Shown here piece by piece: positions 53,532 through 63,222 of a DNA stretch of 64,000 nt. A program made the position numbers and the translations under genes. Origin of the DNA: JAHDHW01 sp965220465 (GTDB taxonomy: Bacteria; Bacteroidota; Bacteroidia; Chitinophagales; Saprospiraceae); assembly GCA_965220465.1 (NCBI GenBank), contig CBDCPZ010000025.1, forward strand, positions 1,232,870-1,296,869. The letters run 5' to 3'. Numbering within the stretch: the stretch's first letter is position 1; every line of letters starts with the position of its first letter. Below the pieces are notes generated by a model. It searched no databases. It saw only the letters and a list, made by a program, of their open reading frames with translations, and was not told the DNA's origin.

Positions 53532-54530
53532 AATAGTTAATATTAGATATAAAATAACTCACTCCTTCCCAATACGAGAAGGATCAATATTGTAATGGTC
53601 AGTTTTTGGAAAGTCTGTTAATATCTATACTTAAATAAATTTACTACATCAGCTTTAAATTTATTTCAATACAAGGCATCAAAAGGTATTGCTTTAAATA
53701 CAAACAGTATATAAAGCAAGGTTTAAATTAAACGGTAAAAAAAATGTTATTAGAATGTCCGATTGGATCGGGTATACAGTGTTCTTTTGTTTTCATAAAT
53801 GTCGGGTAGGTTATGTTTTCGTTGGTCTCAAGGTTCGTTTTTTCAGGGTTTACGGGTAAAGAATTTTATTTAGAATATACGTAAGAATACATATTTAATT
53901 TAATTCTTATGCACTAAGATAGAATATTTTTTTAACATTCCTAACAATTTTTACAAAATTTTTACGTTTCCACGATTTTCAAGTTTCCGTTTATCTAAGC
54001 GGGCTGTTCTCATGTTAAAACCCTTATGAATTCTGGGTTTTAGTGATCAACTCATTTAGCAGAACACAAGCTTTTTTGGTAATTTCAAGCTTCAAAACAC
54101 CTTCTTTTTTAGAAAAATTAACAATTCTTATTTTGATAAAACATATTAAAATTAGATAAAAGCATAATCAAAAATTAGGCTTGCCAAACCTCTCGTTAAA
54201 TATTGGTTTTCAAATTAAAAAACAAACAATATCTTTTTATTCCAGGTATACAGACAAAAAAGGGAAGTCAAATCAAAGGGGATCACTGAAAAGGGAAAGC
54301 TTCTTTTCCAGCTTTTTAATTAAGGAAATTTATACAAAAGCACCATGACGGTCACTAAATTGTTGTCTTTTAAATCATGATCTGATTCTGAGTTAGAGAA
54401 CAACTAAAAAAGGACCAAAAAATAAAACACACTGATGAATTATCATCAATGTGTTTTACCAAAAGTTGTTCAAATAAATTATCGAAAAACTATTCTTTAA
54501 GCTAGCTTAAAAGTTCTTAGGTTTTATCCA
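53532..54530. other. 1-kb intergenic region, no genes recognised
   Basis: AT-rich, with stops in all frames. It holds a hairpin AAAACCC / GGGTTTT (54017-54041), a TCCTTC / GAAGGA hairpin close to the pump start (53573-53593), and the terminator of the leftward 302-aa gene (54424-54457). It must also hold the promoter of the RND unit, but no clear TTG / TAnnTTTG pair was found. Confidence 0.45.
54424..54457 (-). terminator. Rho-independent terminator of the 302-aa secreted protein gene
   Basis: AAAACACACTGATGA (54424-54438) pairs with TCATCAATGTGTTTT (54443-54457) with one mismatch around ATTA. On the minus strand ATTTTTT follows. Confidence 0.85.
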
Positions 54531-55439
54531 TTACTTATCACGAGGAAAACAAGGTTCGGTATCACCGTAAAATTTTTTGCCGTGTTTGTAAGCACTTGCC
54601 TCAAGAGCTAGCGCTTGCTCACGTATTTTAGCTAATCCTTCTTTACCTACATCAAAGACATCTACTAACTCTAATAACTCGGAAGAAGGGTCATCACCTT
54701 TATATCCAACCTGTACATTTCCTACACCTTGCGCCCAGTATTTTAACTGAAAAATTCCTACTTCTTCAAGGCTGGTTTCTGAAACCACCATTACATTATC
54801 ATAACATTCCATCGGAACACAAGTACTGACACCCATTTGGTCAACTTTTCCACGATCAGTGAAACCAACTGAAGGAGCCCAGCCCTGTGAATAACTAGGC
54901 GAATCAGCCCATGGATTTGCTTTCATTGAAATTCCTGGTACTGCCTTTTTAATGCCGCCAATCCATCCCGGAGCAGCATCAAATTTTCCTTCTTCGTCGT
55001 ATTCTTCAGGATATTCACCCATACGCCAAACATTACTTTCTTTGTCTAATGCATAAAATGCCAATTCGGCTTCTACCAATTGGCCATTGCTATAATCCAA
55101 ATCCCAGGCAACAATACATTTTACACCTGCAATGACCTTTACTAAATCAGTCACATGGATCAAAACACGATGTGGAACGGGGTTGTCATCGTCATCGAGA
55201 GTAGTTCCGGCATATACCATTCGAGTACCAGGAATTAGCGGGAACCAGTCATTACTACTGTTGATCGAATTGTCGTCAAAGTTTTTGGGATCAAAGTCTT
55301 CCCATTGTTTTTCTTCTCCATCCTGTGCAATCATCTGATTGTTACATAACAACAGACAAGCTAAAATGCCGAACATTGAACAAAAGCGCAATATTCCGGA
55401 GAGCTTTTTTGGGTTCAAAAGGTTTGATTTTGATTTCAT
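54531..55439 (-). CDS. Uncharacterised secreted protein
   Basis: 302 aa. The signal peptide is preceded by a positively charged stretch (MKSKSNLLNPKK) and ends around CNNQMIAQ. The mature protein has an acidic start (DGEEKQWEDFDPKNFDDN) and then WFPLIPGTRMVYAGTTLDDD, VHRVLIHVTD-like strands, LAFYALDKESNVWRMGEYPE, APGWIGGIKKAVPGISMKAN and STCVPMECYDNVMVVSET. Similar unnamed proteins occur across several phyla. The conserved Trp/Gly pattern and paired Cys suggest an extracytoplasmic beta-rich fold. Function is unknown. Confidence 0.7.
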   Translation of the reverse strand: MKSKSNLLNPKKLSGILRFCSMFGILACLLLCNNQMIAQDGEEKQWEDFDPKNFDDNSINSSNDWFPLIPGTRMVYAGTTLDDDDNPVPHRVLIHVTDLVKVIAGVKCIVAWDLDYSNGQLVEAELAFYALDKESNVWRMGEYPEEYDEEGKFDAAPGWIGGIKKAVPGISMKANPWADSPSYSQGWAPSVGFTDRGKVDQMGVSTCVPMECYDNVMVVSETSLEEVGIFQLKYWAQGVGNVQVGYKGDDPSSELLELVDVFDVGKEGLAKIREQALALEASAYKHGKKFYGDTEPCFPRDK

Positions 55440-55914
55440 AATAATTTTTATTTGAAATTAATTTAATTGATCGCAAGTTGTCTGAACTTGCAAAGGTCAA
55501 AGTAATAAATGAAAAAGCTTTAAAAGTTGCATTAAGATCCAATTGAATCCAACTGCTTTTATTTTAAAAGAAGCTGGAAAACGACTTCTCCTATTACAAT
55601 TAAAATAAAAACAGCTATGTATTGAGTGCCAAATGGTGTTCGGTGTGGCGTTGTTTCAAATGGTTCTAAAAAAGTATTACTCCAGGGTTATAAAAAAATT
55701 GTTTATATGTATAAATTTTAACTAAAAGAAGGTTTTCTTAACCTTAATTCGCACGTTTTTATTATTCTTCAAAAATAAATAAAAACCAAAACCCAACCAA
55801 CATTTCCACTACTATAAACAGCAAAATAGCTAATAAAATATAGTTTCAAACGGTTTTCAAATTTTGAATTTGCCAGAAACAAAATTTGTTAGCTGGCAAA
55901 TTCAAAAATTTCTG
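55440..55914. other. Intergenic region with terminator
   Basis: 475 AT-rich bases upstream of the 302-aa gene. The right end holds the terminator of the leftward receptor gene (55862-55908). No coding or RNA signal was recognised. Confidence 0.5.
55862..55908 (-). terminator. Rho-independent terminator of the second outer-membrane receptor gene
   Basis: TTTTGAATTTGCCAG (55862-55876) pairs exactly with CTGGCAAATTCAAAA (55893-55907). It begins 7 bases after the receptor stop codon on the minus strand. Confidence 0.85.
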
Positions 55915-58389
55915 TTATTCTTCCTCAACCGGTTGCTTACCAGCATCAATTGCATCTTCAAATTTCAAATCTTCAGCTTTCTTTTTCTGGAAGGCTTTTC
56001 CGAATCGATAGGTAAAGCCTACATAAAAGATTTGTGAATTACGCCCATAGTTTGTCCTTTGATAATAGGAGGGTGTGTCAGTAATACTCTCCCACTCTAC
56101 AGAACTAAAAACATCAGAAATCGTGAAAGATATAGACGCTCTCTTTTTAAACAAATCCTGTCGGAACCCTAAATTCAAAAGCGGAACGGGTTCAAAATGT
56201 CCTTGTGGAGTCTGTCGGGCAGATCTGTAATAAGCATTTAATTGAGCAAACGTAGATTTTGTAATGGTAAAATTAGCGGCTAATTTGGCATCCCAATTAA
56301 ATTGAGAATTATCAGCAGATTCGCCTAAATTGCTGGCATCTAATTCACTGTAAAATAAGTTTGCACTAAAGTTTAAACCTACCCTGCTTATTATATCTGT
56401 TGTAACTATAAACTCCAAGCCACCAGCTCTTTCCACATCTAAATTGGAAAAAGTAGTTATTGCAACACCTGCAGAATCCGGTGGAATTCTATATTCAGTA
56501 AAAGCATCCTTTTTGTGCCGGTAATATAGTGAAGGATAAAAGGAGAATTTTTCTTTTTGAATCATATAACCCAGTTCAAAAGAATGAATGACTTCAGGTT
56601 TCAACTCTGGATTACCTTTTTCTCCTGTCAAAGGATCATCATATTCTATATTAGGATTGTGCTCATCACTATCAGCGCGATTAACCCTCTTACTATAATT
56701 CAATTGTAATTCTTCGTTATCTCCCAATTCATAAGTCAAGTGCAAAGAAGGGTATAATTTAAAATAATTATTTGGAATCTTTGTATTGGCAGATAAATTG
56801 TTTGAGGTAATATTCACTTGCTCAGCACGTAAGCCGGCAGCAAAACTGAAAGCATCAATGCCATGACTAAAGACTGCCCATCCCGCATTAATATTTTGTA
56901 TAAATTTAAACTCATTTGTTCGATTAGGGTCAAATTCCCACATGTTGTCCGAGCCTAAAATTCTACTTTGGTTTGTAATGTAGTCTGTTAAAAATTCACC
57001 AAAATAACCAACTTCGATCTCAGTATCCCCACCAATGGGATAGGCATACTCAACTGCGATCTCAGTAGCAGGACCTCCTTTGGCGATAAGATAGTCAGTG
57101 GTAGATATTGAATCTTTCGGAAGAATAAACTTTTGTGTAAAATCATTCTTCTCTTCTTCATTGTACCGGCCGTAAGCAACTTCGATAGCTAATACATGGT
57201 CCTCTTTTTCAAACTCATGCTCAAAAGCACCAGCTACCTGGTATTCTTGTTCAAAACCTTTGAAAATCCGGTCTGTATTAAAAAAGGAATTTTCCTGCTC
57301 CACAAAGTCTTTAACCGTTGTTTCGCCTGTAGAGCTATTATCTGCATCTGCATAAAAATATTCTCCTGAAAGTTCAATAGTGCTTCCTTCCCCAGCTGGA
57401 AAAATAATCCCTGCCGTGGCAATTTGAGACAATTCTCTGTATTCTTCATCCGTCTTCCTATTGAAGTCACTAAGTGTAGTGCCATTTTCTTTTTCAATTC
57501 TTATATCCGTAATATCTTGCGGTGTAATTGCATGACGAATACTATAAGTTCCAAATATACTAACATCTTCTTTGGTATAATTGAGCGCAATATTTCCGTT
57601 GTACCTATCCAGGTTACCTACATTTCCCTGAACAGATCCTTCCCATCCATCAGCAGCTCCTTTTAACACTATATTGATAATACCTCCTGCTCCATCCGGA
57701 CGGTATTTGGCTGATGGGTTAGTGATTACTTCAATCCGTTCAATTGAGCTCGCCGGAAGTGATTCAAGATAAGCTGTAGCATTAGCACGCATCAGTGCTG
57801 AAGGTTTCCCATTGATAAAAAATGTAATATTTGGTGTACCTCTTAAAGTAAGCGCTCCATTTTGGCCAACAGAAACAGAAGGAATATTATTTAAAATTTC
57901 AGTTGCGGAACCTGTTTCACTCATGATGTCTTTTTCCACATTGTATACCTTTTTGTCAATAGCAAAATTGTAAGTTGACTTCTCTTCAGTAACGACAATA
58001 CCATCTAAAAACTCGGCTATTGCTTCGATATTAATTTTCTTCAAATCTACCTGCTGGCCACTCTTTTCAATTGAAAACTTTTTGGTTTTTTTAGTTTCAT
58101 ATCCTATATAACTTACCTGTAGAAAATATTCGCCAACAGGAATATTTACAAATTGGAATCTTCCTTCGCTATCGGCGTCAGTTCCTTTATACCAGGCATC
58201 AGCCGTTTTGGAGGTATCCAGTGCTTCTGCATCATAGATTAATACAGTAGCGAATCCCAAAGGCTCACCACTTAGAAAGTCGGCAATTATACCAGAAACA
58301 GTAGCATTTGAGTCTTGTTGACCTAAAATTGGGGAAGTAAAAATCCCTAGTAAAAACAGAATCAGGGTAAAATTTTTATACTTAATCAT
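55915..58389 (-). CDS. Outer-membrane beta-barrel receptor (TonB-dependent-receptor-like)
   Basis: 824 aa. Signal peptide, carboxypeptidase-regulatory-like domain (NATVSGIIADFLSGEPLGFA, FLQVSYIGYETKKTKKF), a plug-like domain (IEVITNPSAKYRPDGAGGII, shared with the receptor at 10332-12755) and a large barrel. After the barrel it has an extra charged tail (FQKKKAEDLKFEDAIDAGKQPVEEE), about 25 residues beyond the usual aromatic-ending last strand, which is unusual. No SusD-like partner. Substrate unknown. Confidence 0.87.
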   Translation of the reverse strand: MIKYKNFTLILFLLGIFTSPILGQQDSNATVSGIIADFLSGEPLGFATVLIYDAEALDTSKTADAWYKGTDADSEGRFQFVNIPVGEYFLQVSYIGYETKKTKKFSIEKSGQQVDLKKINIEAIAEFLDGIVVTEEKSTYNFAIDKKVYNVEKDIMSETGSATEILNNIPSVSVGQNGALTLRGTPNITFFINGKPSALMRANATAYLESLPASSIERIEVITNPSAKYRPDGAGGIINIVLKGAADGWEGSVQGNVGNLDRYNGNIALNYTKEDVSIFGTYSIRHAITPQDITDIRIEKENGTTLSDFNRKTDEEYRELSQIATAGIIFPAGEGSTIELSGEYFYADADNSSTGETTVKDFVEQENSFFNTDRIFKGFEQEYQVAGAFEHEFEKEDHVLAIEVAYGRYNEEEKNDFTQKFILPKDSISTTDYLIAKGGPATEIAVEYAYPIGGDTEIEVGYFGEFLTDYITNQSRILGSDNMWEFDPNRTNEFKFIQNINAGWAVFSHGIDAFSFAAGLRAEQVNITSNNLSANTKIPNNYFKLYPSLHLTYELGDNEELQLNYSKRVNRADSDEHNPNIEYDDPLTGEKGNPELKPEVIHSFELGYMIQKEKFSFYPSLYYRHKKDAFTEYRIPPDSAGVAITTFSNLDVERAGGLEFIVTTDIISRVGLNFSANLFYSELDASNLGESADNSQFNWDAKLAANFTITKSTFAQLNAYYRSARQTPQGHFEPVPLLNLGFRQDLFKKRASISFTISDVFSSVEWESITDTPSYYQRTNYGRNSQIFYVGFTYRFGKAFQKKKAEDLKFEDAIDAGKQPVEEE

Positions 58390-58998
58390 TATTATTTTTT
58401 GGCGATTTAGGGTAAAAAAATGTTAATATTTGGGTAATCATTTGTCAATACTAAAATTCCACAAACATTTATTTTTGGTTTATAAACAAACAAGCCAGCT
58501 TTTCAAAAGTAACGTTTGAATACCGAATTTTACGCAAAAGAAGTATGTAAAGATAAAACACCTTTTCAATAAAAAATACTCTAAAAACTTACGCTTTCAT
58601 TAAAGAACGGATGCAATAATCTTTTCGATCAGTTTTTAAGATAAACTTAATTACACCTTTCTTAATATTGATTAGTTTAACGGCAAAAAGATACAAAAAA
58701 GAATATGTAAAATAAAATTTATAATAAAAAAGTCACTCCTTTTTGTAGTGGATTTAAAGCCCTTTTTCCGGACCATATATCTCCTATTTTATTAAACCAA
58801 ACTCATCAAGGTGTAAATTTCGTTCTAAAATTTAACCGCATGACATTTTCCCCGTTTACATAAATCATGTGCTCCGTCATCTCCTTTTAATTTTATTAAA
58901 AAATTAGCTTTTTTTGATAAATCCTGTATTTCAAAAGTATGCACCACCGCCAAAGCCAAATTCTGCAAATCCGGATGACCAGTTGGCATCATCGAAAG
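58390..58998. other. Intergenic region with a possible barrel-end remnant
   Basis: About 600 AT-rich bases. Just left of the PAP2 gene, the minus strand reads AFDDANWSSGFAEFGFGGGA and ends YF before a stop (about 58940-58998). It looks like the C-terminal strand of an outer-membrane barrel but has no start, so it may be a fragment or chance. Nothing else was recognised. Confidence 0.3.
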
Positions 58999-59811
58999 CT
59001 AATTAAGTTCCCATTTCAAAGAAGCTCCGGTTCCTGCAAAGATCAAACTAACAGAAGAATCAGCATCACCAATTTTGAGTTTTTTATGAAAATGAGGAAC
59101 TAAAAACCCAATGGTGGCCCCAATCGCATATCCAGTAATGACATCGGTAGGAAAGTGCTTCCCGCTCGCAACTCGTAAATAACCTGTTACAGCAGGAATA
59201 ACAATCGCCCCCGCCCAAATATATGGCTTCAACTTCGAGTCAGGAAAGTAATCGGAAAACACTTTGGCTGTGAAAAAGCAACTCGCCGCAGTCAACGATG
59301 TATGTCCCGAAAAGAAAGAGTGCCGGGCACTTACTTTTTCTTTGTCTGCCAAACTAAATTCCTCATTGTATACGTAAGGTCGAGTTCTCAATATTATCCC
59401 TTTAGTCAGATAAGTAATCCCAAGTGTAATGAAAGCAGTTTCGCCATACAATATGGAAATTTTTCCAAAATCCTGACGGGTATCTTTTGAAGCAAGAAAA
59501 GAGATTGGTAATAAAACAGAGCTGAGCAATAAAACATCGCTGGCCGTTTTAGCCTGATAAGAGGAATTATAAGTTGCTCCTCTGTCAAATTTATTGACAT
59601 TTAACCGGTTTAAAACTGCAATTTCCTCTTCAGTCAACCCTTTTACCTGTGACGCAAAGACAAGGCCAGTAGCTAAGGTAGCCCCTCCGACTGCCATGTG
59701 ATAAGACTCTTCTTTCCACGTCACCTTGTACGGAGACTGAGCAACTCCTTGTTGCAAACAAAAAGAAATTAATAAAATACTTATTATAAATGTTGGTCTG
59801 ACGAACATCAA
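58999..59811 (-). CDS. PAP2-family phosphatase
   Basis: 270 aa. A signal peptide or first membrane helix (ISILLISFCLQQGVAQ) is followed by several hydrophobic segments and the three PAP2 motifs: KGIILRTRPY (K-x6-RP), SFFSGHT (SGH) and RVASGKHFPTDV (R-x5-H-x3-D). These enzymes dephosphorylate membrane lipids such as phosphatidic acid or undecaprenyl diphosphate at the periplasmic face. A beta-rich tail of about 30 residues (SVSLIFAGTGASLKWELN) follows. It stands alone. Confidence 0.92.
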   Translation of the reverse strand: MMFVRPTFIISILLISFCLQQGVAQSPYKVTWKEESYHMAVGGATLATGLVFASQVKGLTEEEIAVLNRLNVNKFDRGATYNSSYQAKTASDVLLLSSVLLPISFLASKDTRQDFGKISILYGETAFITLGITYLTKGIILRTRPYVYNEEFSLADKEKVSARHSFFSGHTSLTAASCFFTAKVFSDYFPDSKLKPYIWAGAIVIPAVTGYLRVASGKHFPTDVITGYAIGATIGFLVPHFHKKLKIGDADSSVSLIFAGTGASLKWELN

Positions 59812-59974
59812 AATTATTTTACTAAAAATACGAATATTCTCATTTATTCAAAATCAACTCAATTAATCCATAAAACATACCAAGCCTCATTCGTTTGCAT
59901 CAAATTTTCAAAACAATGTCATTTAAGTTTTTGGGTTAAATTATCAATAAGTTTTTTTGTCACCTTATTAGAAA

Positions 59975-60016
59975 AGAGGGTTCGCTATCTTGAAAAGCAA
60001 TAATAACGAACCCTCT
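59975..60016 (-). terminator. Terminator of the acidic-loop barrel gene
   Basis: AGAGGGTTCG (59975-59984) pairs exactly with CGAACCCTCT (60007-60016), with a 22-base loop. On the minus strand a TTTTC stretch follows. It lies about 32 bases after the stop of the gene at 60048-60764. Confidence 0.7.
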
Positions 60017-60047
60017 CCTTATTTAGAAATTATCACTGAAAGGGTTT

Positions 60048-60764
60048 TTAAAAATTCCAGCTAAGCCCAAGTTCAGCTCTTATTCCACTACTTGGAGCCA
60101 TTTTTACAGCATCAGCTGGTTTTTTGTGCAGTACATCGCTATATCGGATTCCGCCAATGATTCCAAGCCCTTTAAATATTTTTTGATTATAACCAATCAT
60201 AGCAGAATAGGCTGGTGCATTGCTGCCGAATGAATAACCGCCAGCAGCTTGAACAAAAAATGGAATTTTTTCAGAAAGCTTATAAGAAACGCTTCCCATG
60301 ATATTGTCACCAAATTCCCCACAATCATCACCATCGTCATTTTCATTACTATCATCGTTTTCATCGGGAGCTTCATTTCCATCATCATCCTGCTCGTCGT
60401 CATCATCATCATCATATTTGAAAGGAACAAAGTTATTTTCGGCATTATAATAACCGCTGTGGCACAAACCCAGTGATCCCATCGTTCCGACACCAAAAGA
60501 AATTCGAGAGTTCATTTTATAATTGACACTTAGCTCGCCCATTGAAATTCCGGTTGATTTTTGAAGGGTTGAATTATTCATCTCTTTGAAGTTGACAGAT
60601 GGAGAGGCGGCAGTCGCAGTTATTGAAAATTTATTCAGGACATTCTTCACTTTTGAGCATTTCGATGCATTTGGTGAATCGACAACTTCGGCTGTGTTTT
60701 GTTGCGCAAATAAACTCAAACTAGCAAATAAAAAAAACGTAAAAAACAATTGGATTTTTTTCAT
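60048..60764 (-). CDS. Small outer-membrane barrel with an acidic low-complexity loop
   Basis: 238 aa. Signal peptide (residues 1-20, ending SLFAQ). The mature chain alternates short beta strands (MGELSVNYKMNSRISFGVGT, GSVSYKLSEKIPFFVQAAGG, AELGLSWNF at the end with a terminal Phe), typical of 8-stranded outer-membrane barrels. Between strands, residues about 117-150 are almost all Asp, Glu and Asn, with only Lys-Tyr before them, encoded by runs of GAT/GAC. The acidic loop could bind calcium or other cations. No known family was recognised. Confidence 0.65.
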   Translation of the reverse strand: MKKIQLFFTFFLFASLSLFAQQNTAEVVDSPNASKCSKVKNVLNKFSITATAASPSVNFKEMNNSTLQKSTGISMGELSVNYKMNSRISFGVGTMGSLGLCHSGYYNAENNFVPFKYDDDDDDEQDDDGNEAPDENDDSNENDDGDDCGEFGDNIMGSVSYKLSEKIPFFVQAAGGYSFGSNAPAYSAMIGYNQKIFKGLGIIGGIRYSDVLHKKPADAVKMAPSSGIRAELGLSWNF

Positions 60765-61162
60765 AATTTAAGAAAATATTGTTTGAAAAATTAAAAAAAG
60801 AGAGGGCAAGAAAGAGAATTCTTGCCACTCATTACCCTGTTAAAACTAAACTGAAAACTTAATCTTTTAGATATTTCTTTTTTGTTTAGTTCTTTTGTTG
60901 CCTTTCGTTTGTTTAATTATTCTCAATCTCTTTTTACAGTTTAACAGTTTTCAGGGTACAGATATTTTTTTCTTTTTCAACAGCCAGTATTTCTATAGAA
61001 AATTGAAGCTGATAAAAACCTATACAATTTGGGACGACCTTTTTGATTGCATTAAAACCTCATCAAAAAAGGTAATAGGTATTTCTAAATAAGTTGTTAC
61101 TTCCCTTTACGGAATAAAAAACCGAAATGGTTGCGTGAATAATTATTTTTTAAGACTTCTTT
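60765..61162. other. Intergenic region between barrel and propeller genes
   Basis: About 400 bases, AT-rich. It contains a hairpin CCTTTTTGAT / ATCAAAAAAGG (61038-61072) with one bulge. It lies about 90 bases past the stop of the leftward gene ending at 61163 and may end its transcript. No coding signal was recognised. Confidence 0.4.
61038..61072 (-). terminator. Possible terminator after the propeller lipoprotein gene
   Basis: CCTTTTTGAT (61038-61047) pairs with ATCAAAAAAGG (61062-61072) with a one-base bulge. It is 90 bases past the stop and lacks a long T run, so it is weak. Confidence 0.35.
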
Positions 61163-62062
61163 TCAATCACAGATTTTCAGCTTGTGCAAAGCACTGAAAT
61201 GACCTCCGTCTTTTTCATTGGTAAGATAAAGGAGGCAATCATCTGCAAAGACAACTCCTTCCATTTGATATTCTACAGGCAGAGCAATAACTTTTGCTTT
61301 CCCTCCGAAAAAATCGGTCCCGGTGAATTCGGTAAAAATCCATACATTTCTTTTGGAAATCATAGCCACTTTCAAACCGCTTGGGCTAATATCAGCAGAA
61401 GTGATCGCCCCTTCGCTTTTTGTTTTTAACGTTCTAAATTCTCCTTTTAAAACAGCAGTATGGTCGCCCAATGTAGCCGGAATTTGATACATCAATGTTT
61501 TTCCTTCAAATGGCTTGGAGCGATCTTTAATAAAAAGGAAAATGGAATCATTGAAAACAAAGAAAGCCTCGCTATCAAAAAATGCAGCGCTATCAGGAGG
61601 AGGAAATTGAGTTTGATTTTCATAAGAAAAAGAGATCGATTCTGCGGTAACCAAATTTTCAGTAAAAGTATCCGGAGAGGGTATTCTATAGATTTTCAAA
61701 TCAGTTCGTTCATTGTCATTATTTCCGGAATCAGCAATATAAATAAACCCTTCGGCGTCTTCCGCCAAATCCTCCCAATCCATATTAGTAGCATTGTCAA
61801 TTCTAATTGTACGGGATAATTCGCCGATCGTATCAAAAACATACAACTCCGCTTCGCCTTTGGAATCGTTTATAGAATAAAATTGGTCAGAACCAGCTAT
61901 TTCTATTCCTGAGCTTTCCGGCAAAACCGCAGGTAAATCAACAATTGTTCGAAAGGTAATTCCGGGACTAATACTCACCGGTTCGTAGCTTTTTTCTTTT
62001 TTACACGTAGCAGCTAATAAAAAAACTAAAAGGATAACACTTTTTAATCCGTTCAACATCAT
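61163..62062 (-). CDS. Beta-propeller-like lipoprotein
   Basis: 299 aa. The lipobox LAATC (Cys20) is followed by a chain of repeated four-strand-like units: LPESSGIEIAGSDQFYSIND, MDWEDLAEDAEGFIYIADSG, NNDNERTDLKIYRIPSP, GAITSADISPSGLKVAMISK. The phrases SSGIEI, DWEDLA and IADSGNN resemble SdiA-regulated/NHL-type or phytase-like propellers. No catalytic residues were identified, so it may be a binding protein. It starts 14 bases after the stop of the barrel gene to its right and is probably cotranscribed with it. Confidence 0.65.
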   Translation of the reverse strand: MMLNGLKSVILLVFLLAATCKKEKSYEPVSISPGITFRTIVDLPAVLPESSGIEIAGSDQFYSINDSKGEAELYVFDTIGELSRTIRIDNATNMDWEDLAEDAEGFIYIADSGNNDNERTDLKIYRIPSPDTFTENLVTAESISFSYENQTQFPPPDSAAFFDSEAFFVFNDSIFLFIKDRSKPFEGKTLMYQIPATLGDHTAVLKGEFRTLKTKSEGAITSADISPSGLKVAMISKRNVWIFTEFTGTDFFGGKAKVIALPVEYQMEGVVFADDCLLYLTNEKDGGHFSALHKLKICD

Positions 62063-62076
62063 TTGGGTTTCAGGTT

Positions 62077-63222
62077 CTAAAATTTATAAATAAACTTGCT
62101 TCTCACTCCTAAAATATCCGGCACAACAACTCCATCGTTAGTTCCATTCCATCGATAATAACCTTCCAGCTGGAAGCGCAATCGCTTTGATAATTCACCT
62201 TCAATTCCTCCGTTGAATAGAAACATATTCATAATAAAATCATTGCGGTCAATATCTTGCTGAATAGAAAGATCCATTTCCTCAGAAGTATGAATAAAAT
62301 CATACCGGATTTCATAGGGAAGCAAAGAAGCTGCACTATATCCAAGTCCCAAATACGGGCGCCACTTTTTATGTGCATAAAAAAGGTATTGCAGCCCAAT
62401 ATTGTATTGAATAAACGGATCAACCACGTAAGCTTCGCTAAAAACATATTCTTCTGAAGGTGATGGCAGGATTGGTACACCTAATTTTCTATCCACTTCA
62501 TGAGTCTCAAATTTCACTTTATAATATGTAGCCTCCAACCACAGCCGCAAACTTTTTGAGAAGGACATCTCTCCGTGAACACCAAAAGAATATCCTTTGG
62601 ATTCACTTATTTTTTTATTTTGGGGAAAGGCTAATCCACCGCTTATACCTGCTTGAAAACTCATTGGGCTCAAGTTTTTGGCCATTTTCCGTAAAGGCCT
62701 TTTTCGAACTTTCATATAATCAGCCGGAGGGCCCAAATAAGCCAAATCAACAACATCTGGCTGATAACTTAATGGAGCGAATTGAGTGTCGAGGAAAGGA
62801 CTGACCGCCATACGACCAGGTTGATTTTCATCAATATTTTCAGGAATTCCTAAAGCTAAATTATCGTTTTCAGCTAGAAGCGGATTTATATCGCTCTGCT
62901 CCTTTTCAAACAGGAATTTTAATGCTGCAAATGTGAGCGGAGCGTGACTTGTATTTACCCAATTTGACCTTTGTGAATACGCAGGTGTCTGATTGAAATA
63001 GGTGTTTTGTGAAGTATAAACGTTAGCTCTTGGAAGTTCAGAAATTACAATGTATTCTGTTTCAACTGTGTTGCGGTAAATCGTATCGTATTGATAAACA
63101 ATATGCTTTTGATGAATAGTATCGGTTCGTAATTCTAAATTGCTGATTTTCTTGTTGGCATTCTTCTCTCCTACTTCATCCCCTCCTTCTCTTTTCCCAC
63201 CCCCCTTCTCTTCTACTCCCAC
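62077..63222 (-). CDS. Outer-membrane beta-barrel protein, 5' end lost at the contig junction
   Basis: The reading has 381 aa, but the first 17-20 residues (MGVEEKGGGKREGGDEV) are translated from a foreign polypyrimidine tract. The genuine part starts near KNANKKISNLELRTDTI and is a soluble or linker region with a repeated Tyr/Thr strand (HQKHIVYQYDTIYRNTVETE), then a barrel: SFQAGISGGLAFPQNKKI, SKSLRLWLEATYYKVKF, YNIGLQYLFYAHKKWRPYLG, LRFQLEGYYRWNG, and an end in KFIYKF. The true start and signal peptide are missing. It runs straight into the propeller lipoprotein gene. Confidence 0.7.
   Translation of the reverse strand: MGVEEKGGGKREGGDEVGEKNANKKISNLELRTDTIHQKHIVYQYDTIYRNTVETEYIVISELPRANVYTSQNTYFNQTPAYSQRSNWVNTSHAPLTFAALKFLFEKEQSDINPLLAENDNLALGIPENIDENQPGRMAVSPFLDTQFAPLSYQPDVVDLAYLGPPADYMKVRKRPLRKMAKNLSPMSFQAGISGGLAFPQNKKISESKGYSFGVHGEMSFSKSLRLWLEATYYKVKFETHEVDRKLGVPILPSPSEEYVFSEAYVVDPFIQYNIGLQYLFYAHKKWRPYLGLGYSAASLLPYEIRYDFIHTSEEMDLSIQQDIDRNDFIMNMFLFNGGIEGELSKRLRFQLEGYYRWNGTNDGVVVPDILGVRSKFIYKF

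Noticed and set aside
53532..54530. tRNA, small RNA or insertion sequence in the 1-kb gap
   Set aside because: No cloverleaf, no terminal inverted repeats and no transposase-like reading were found.
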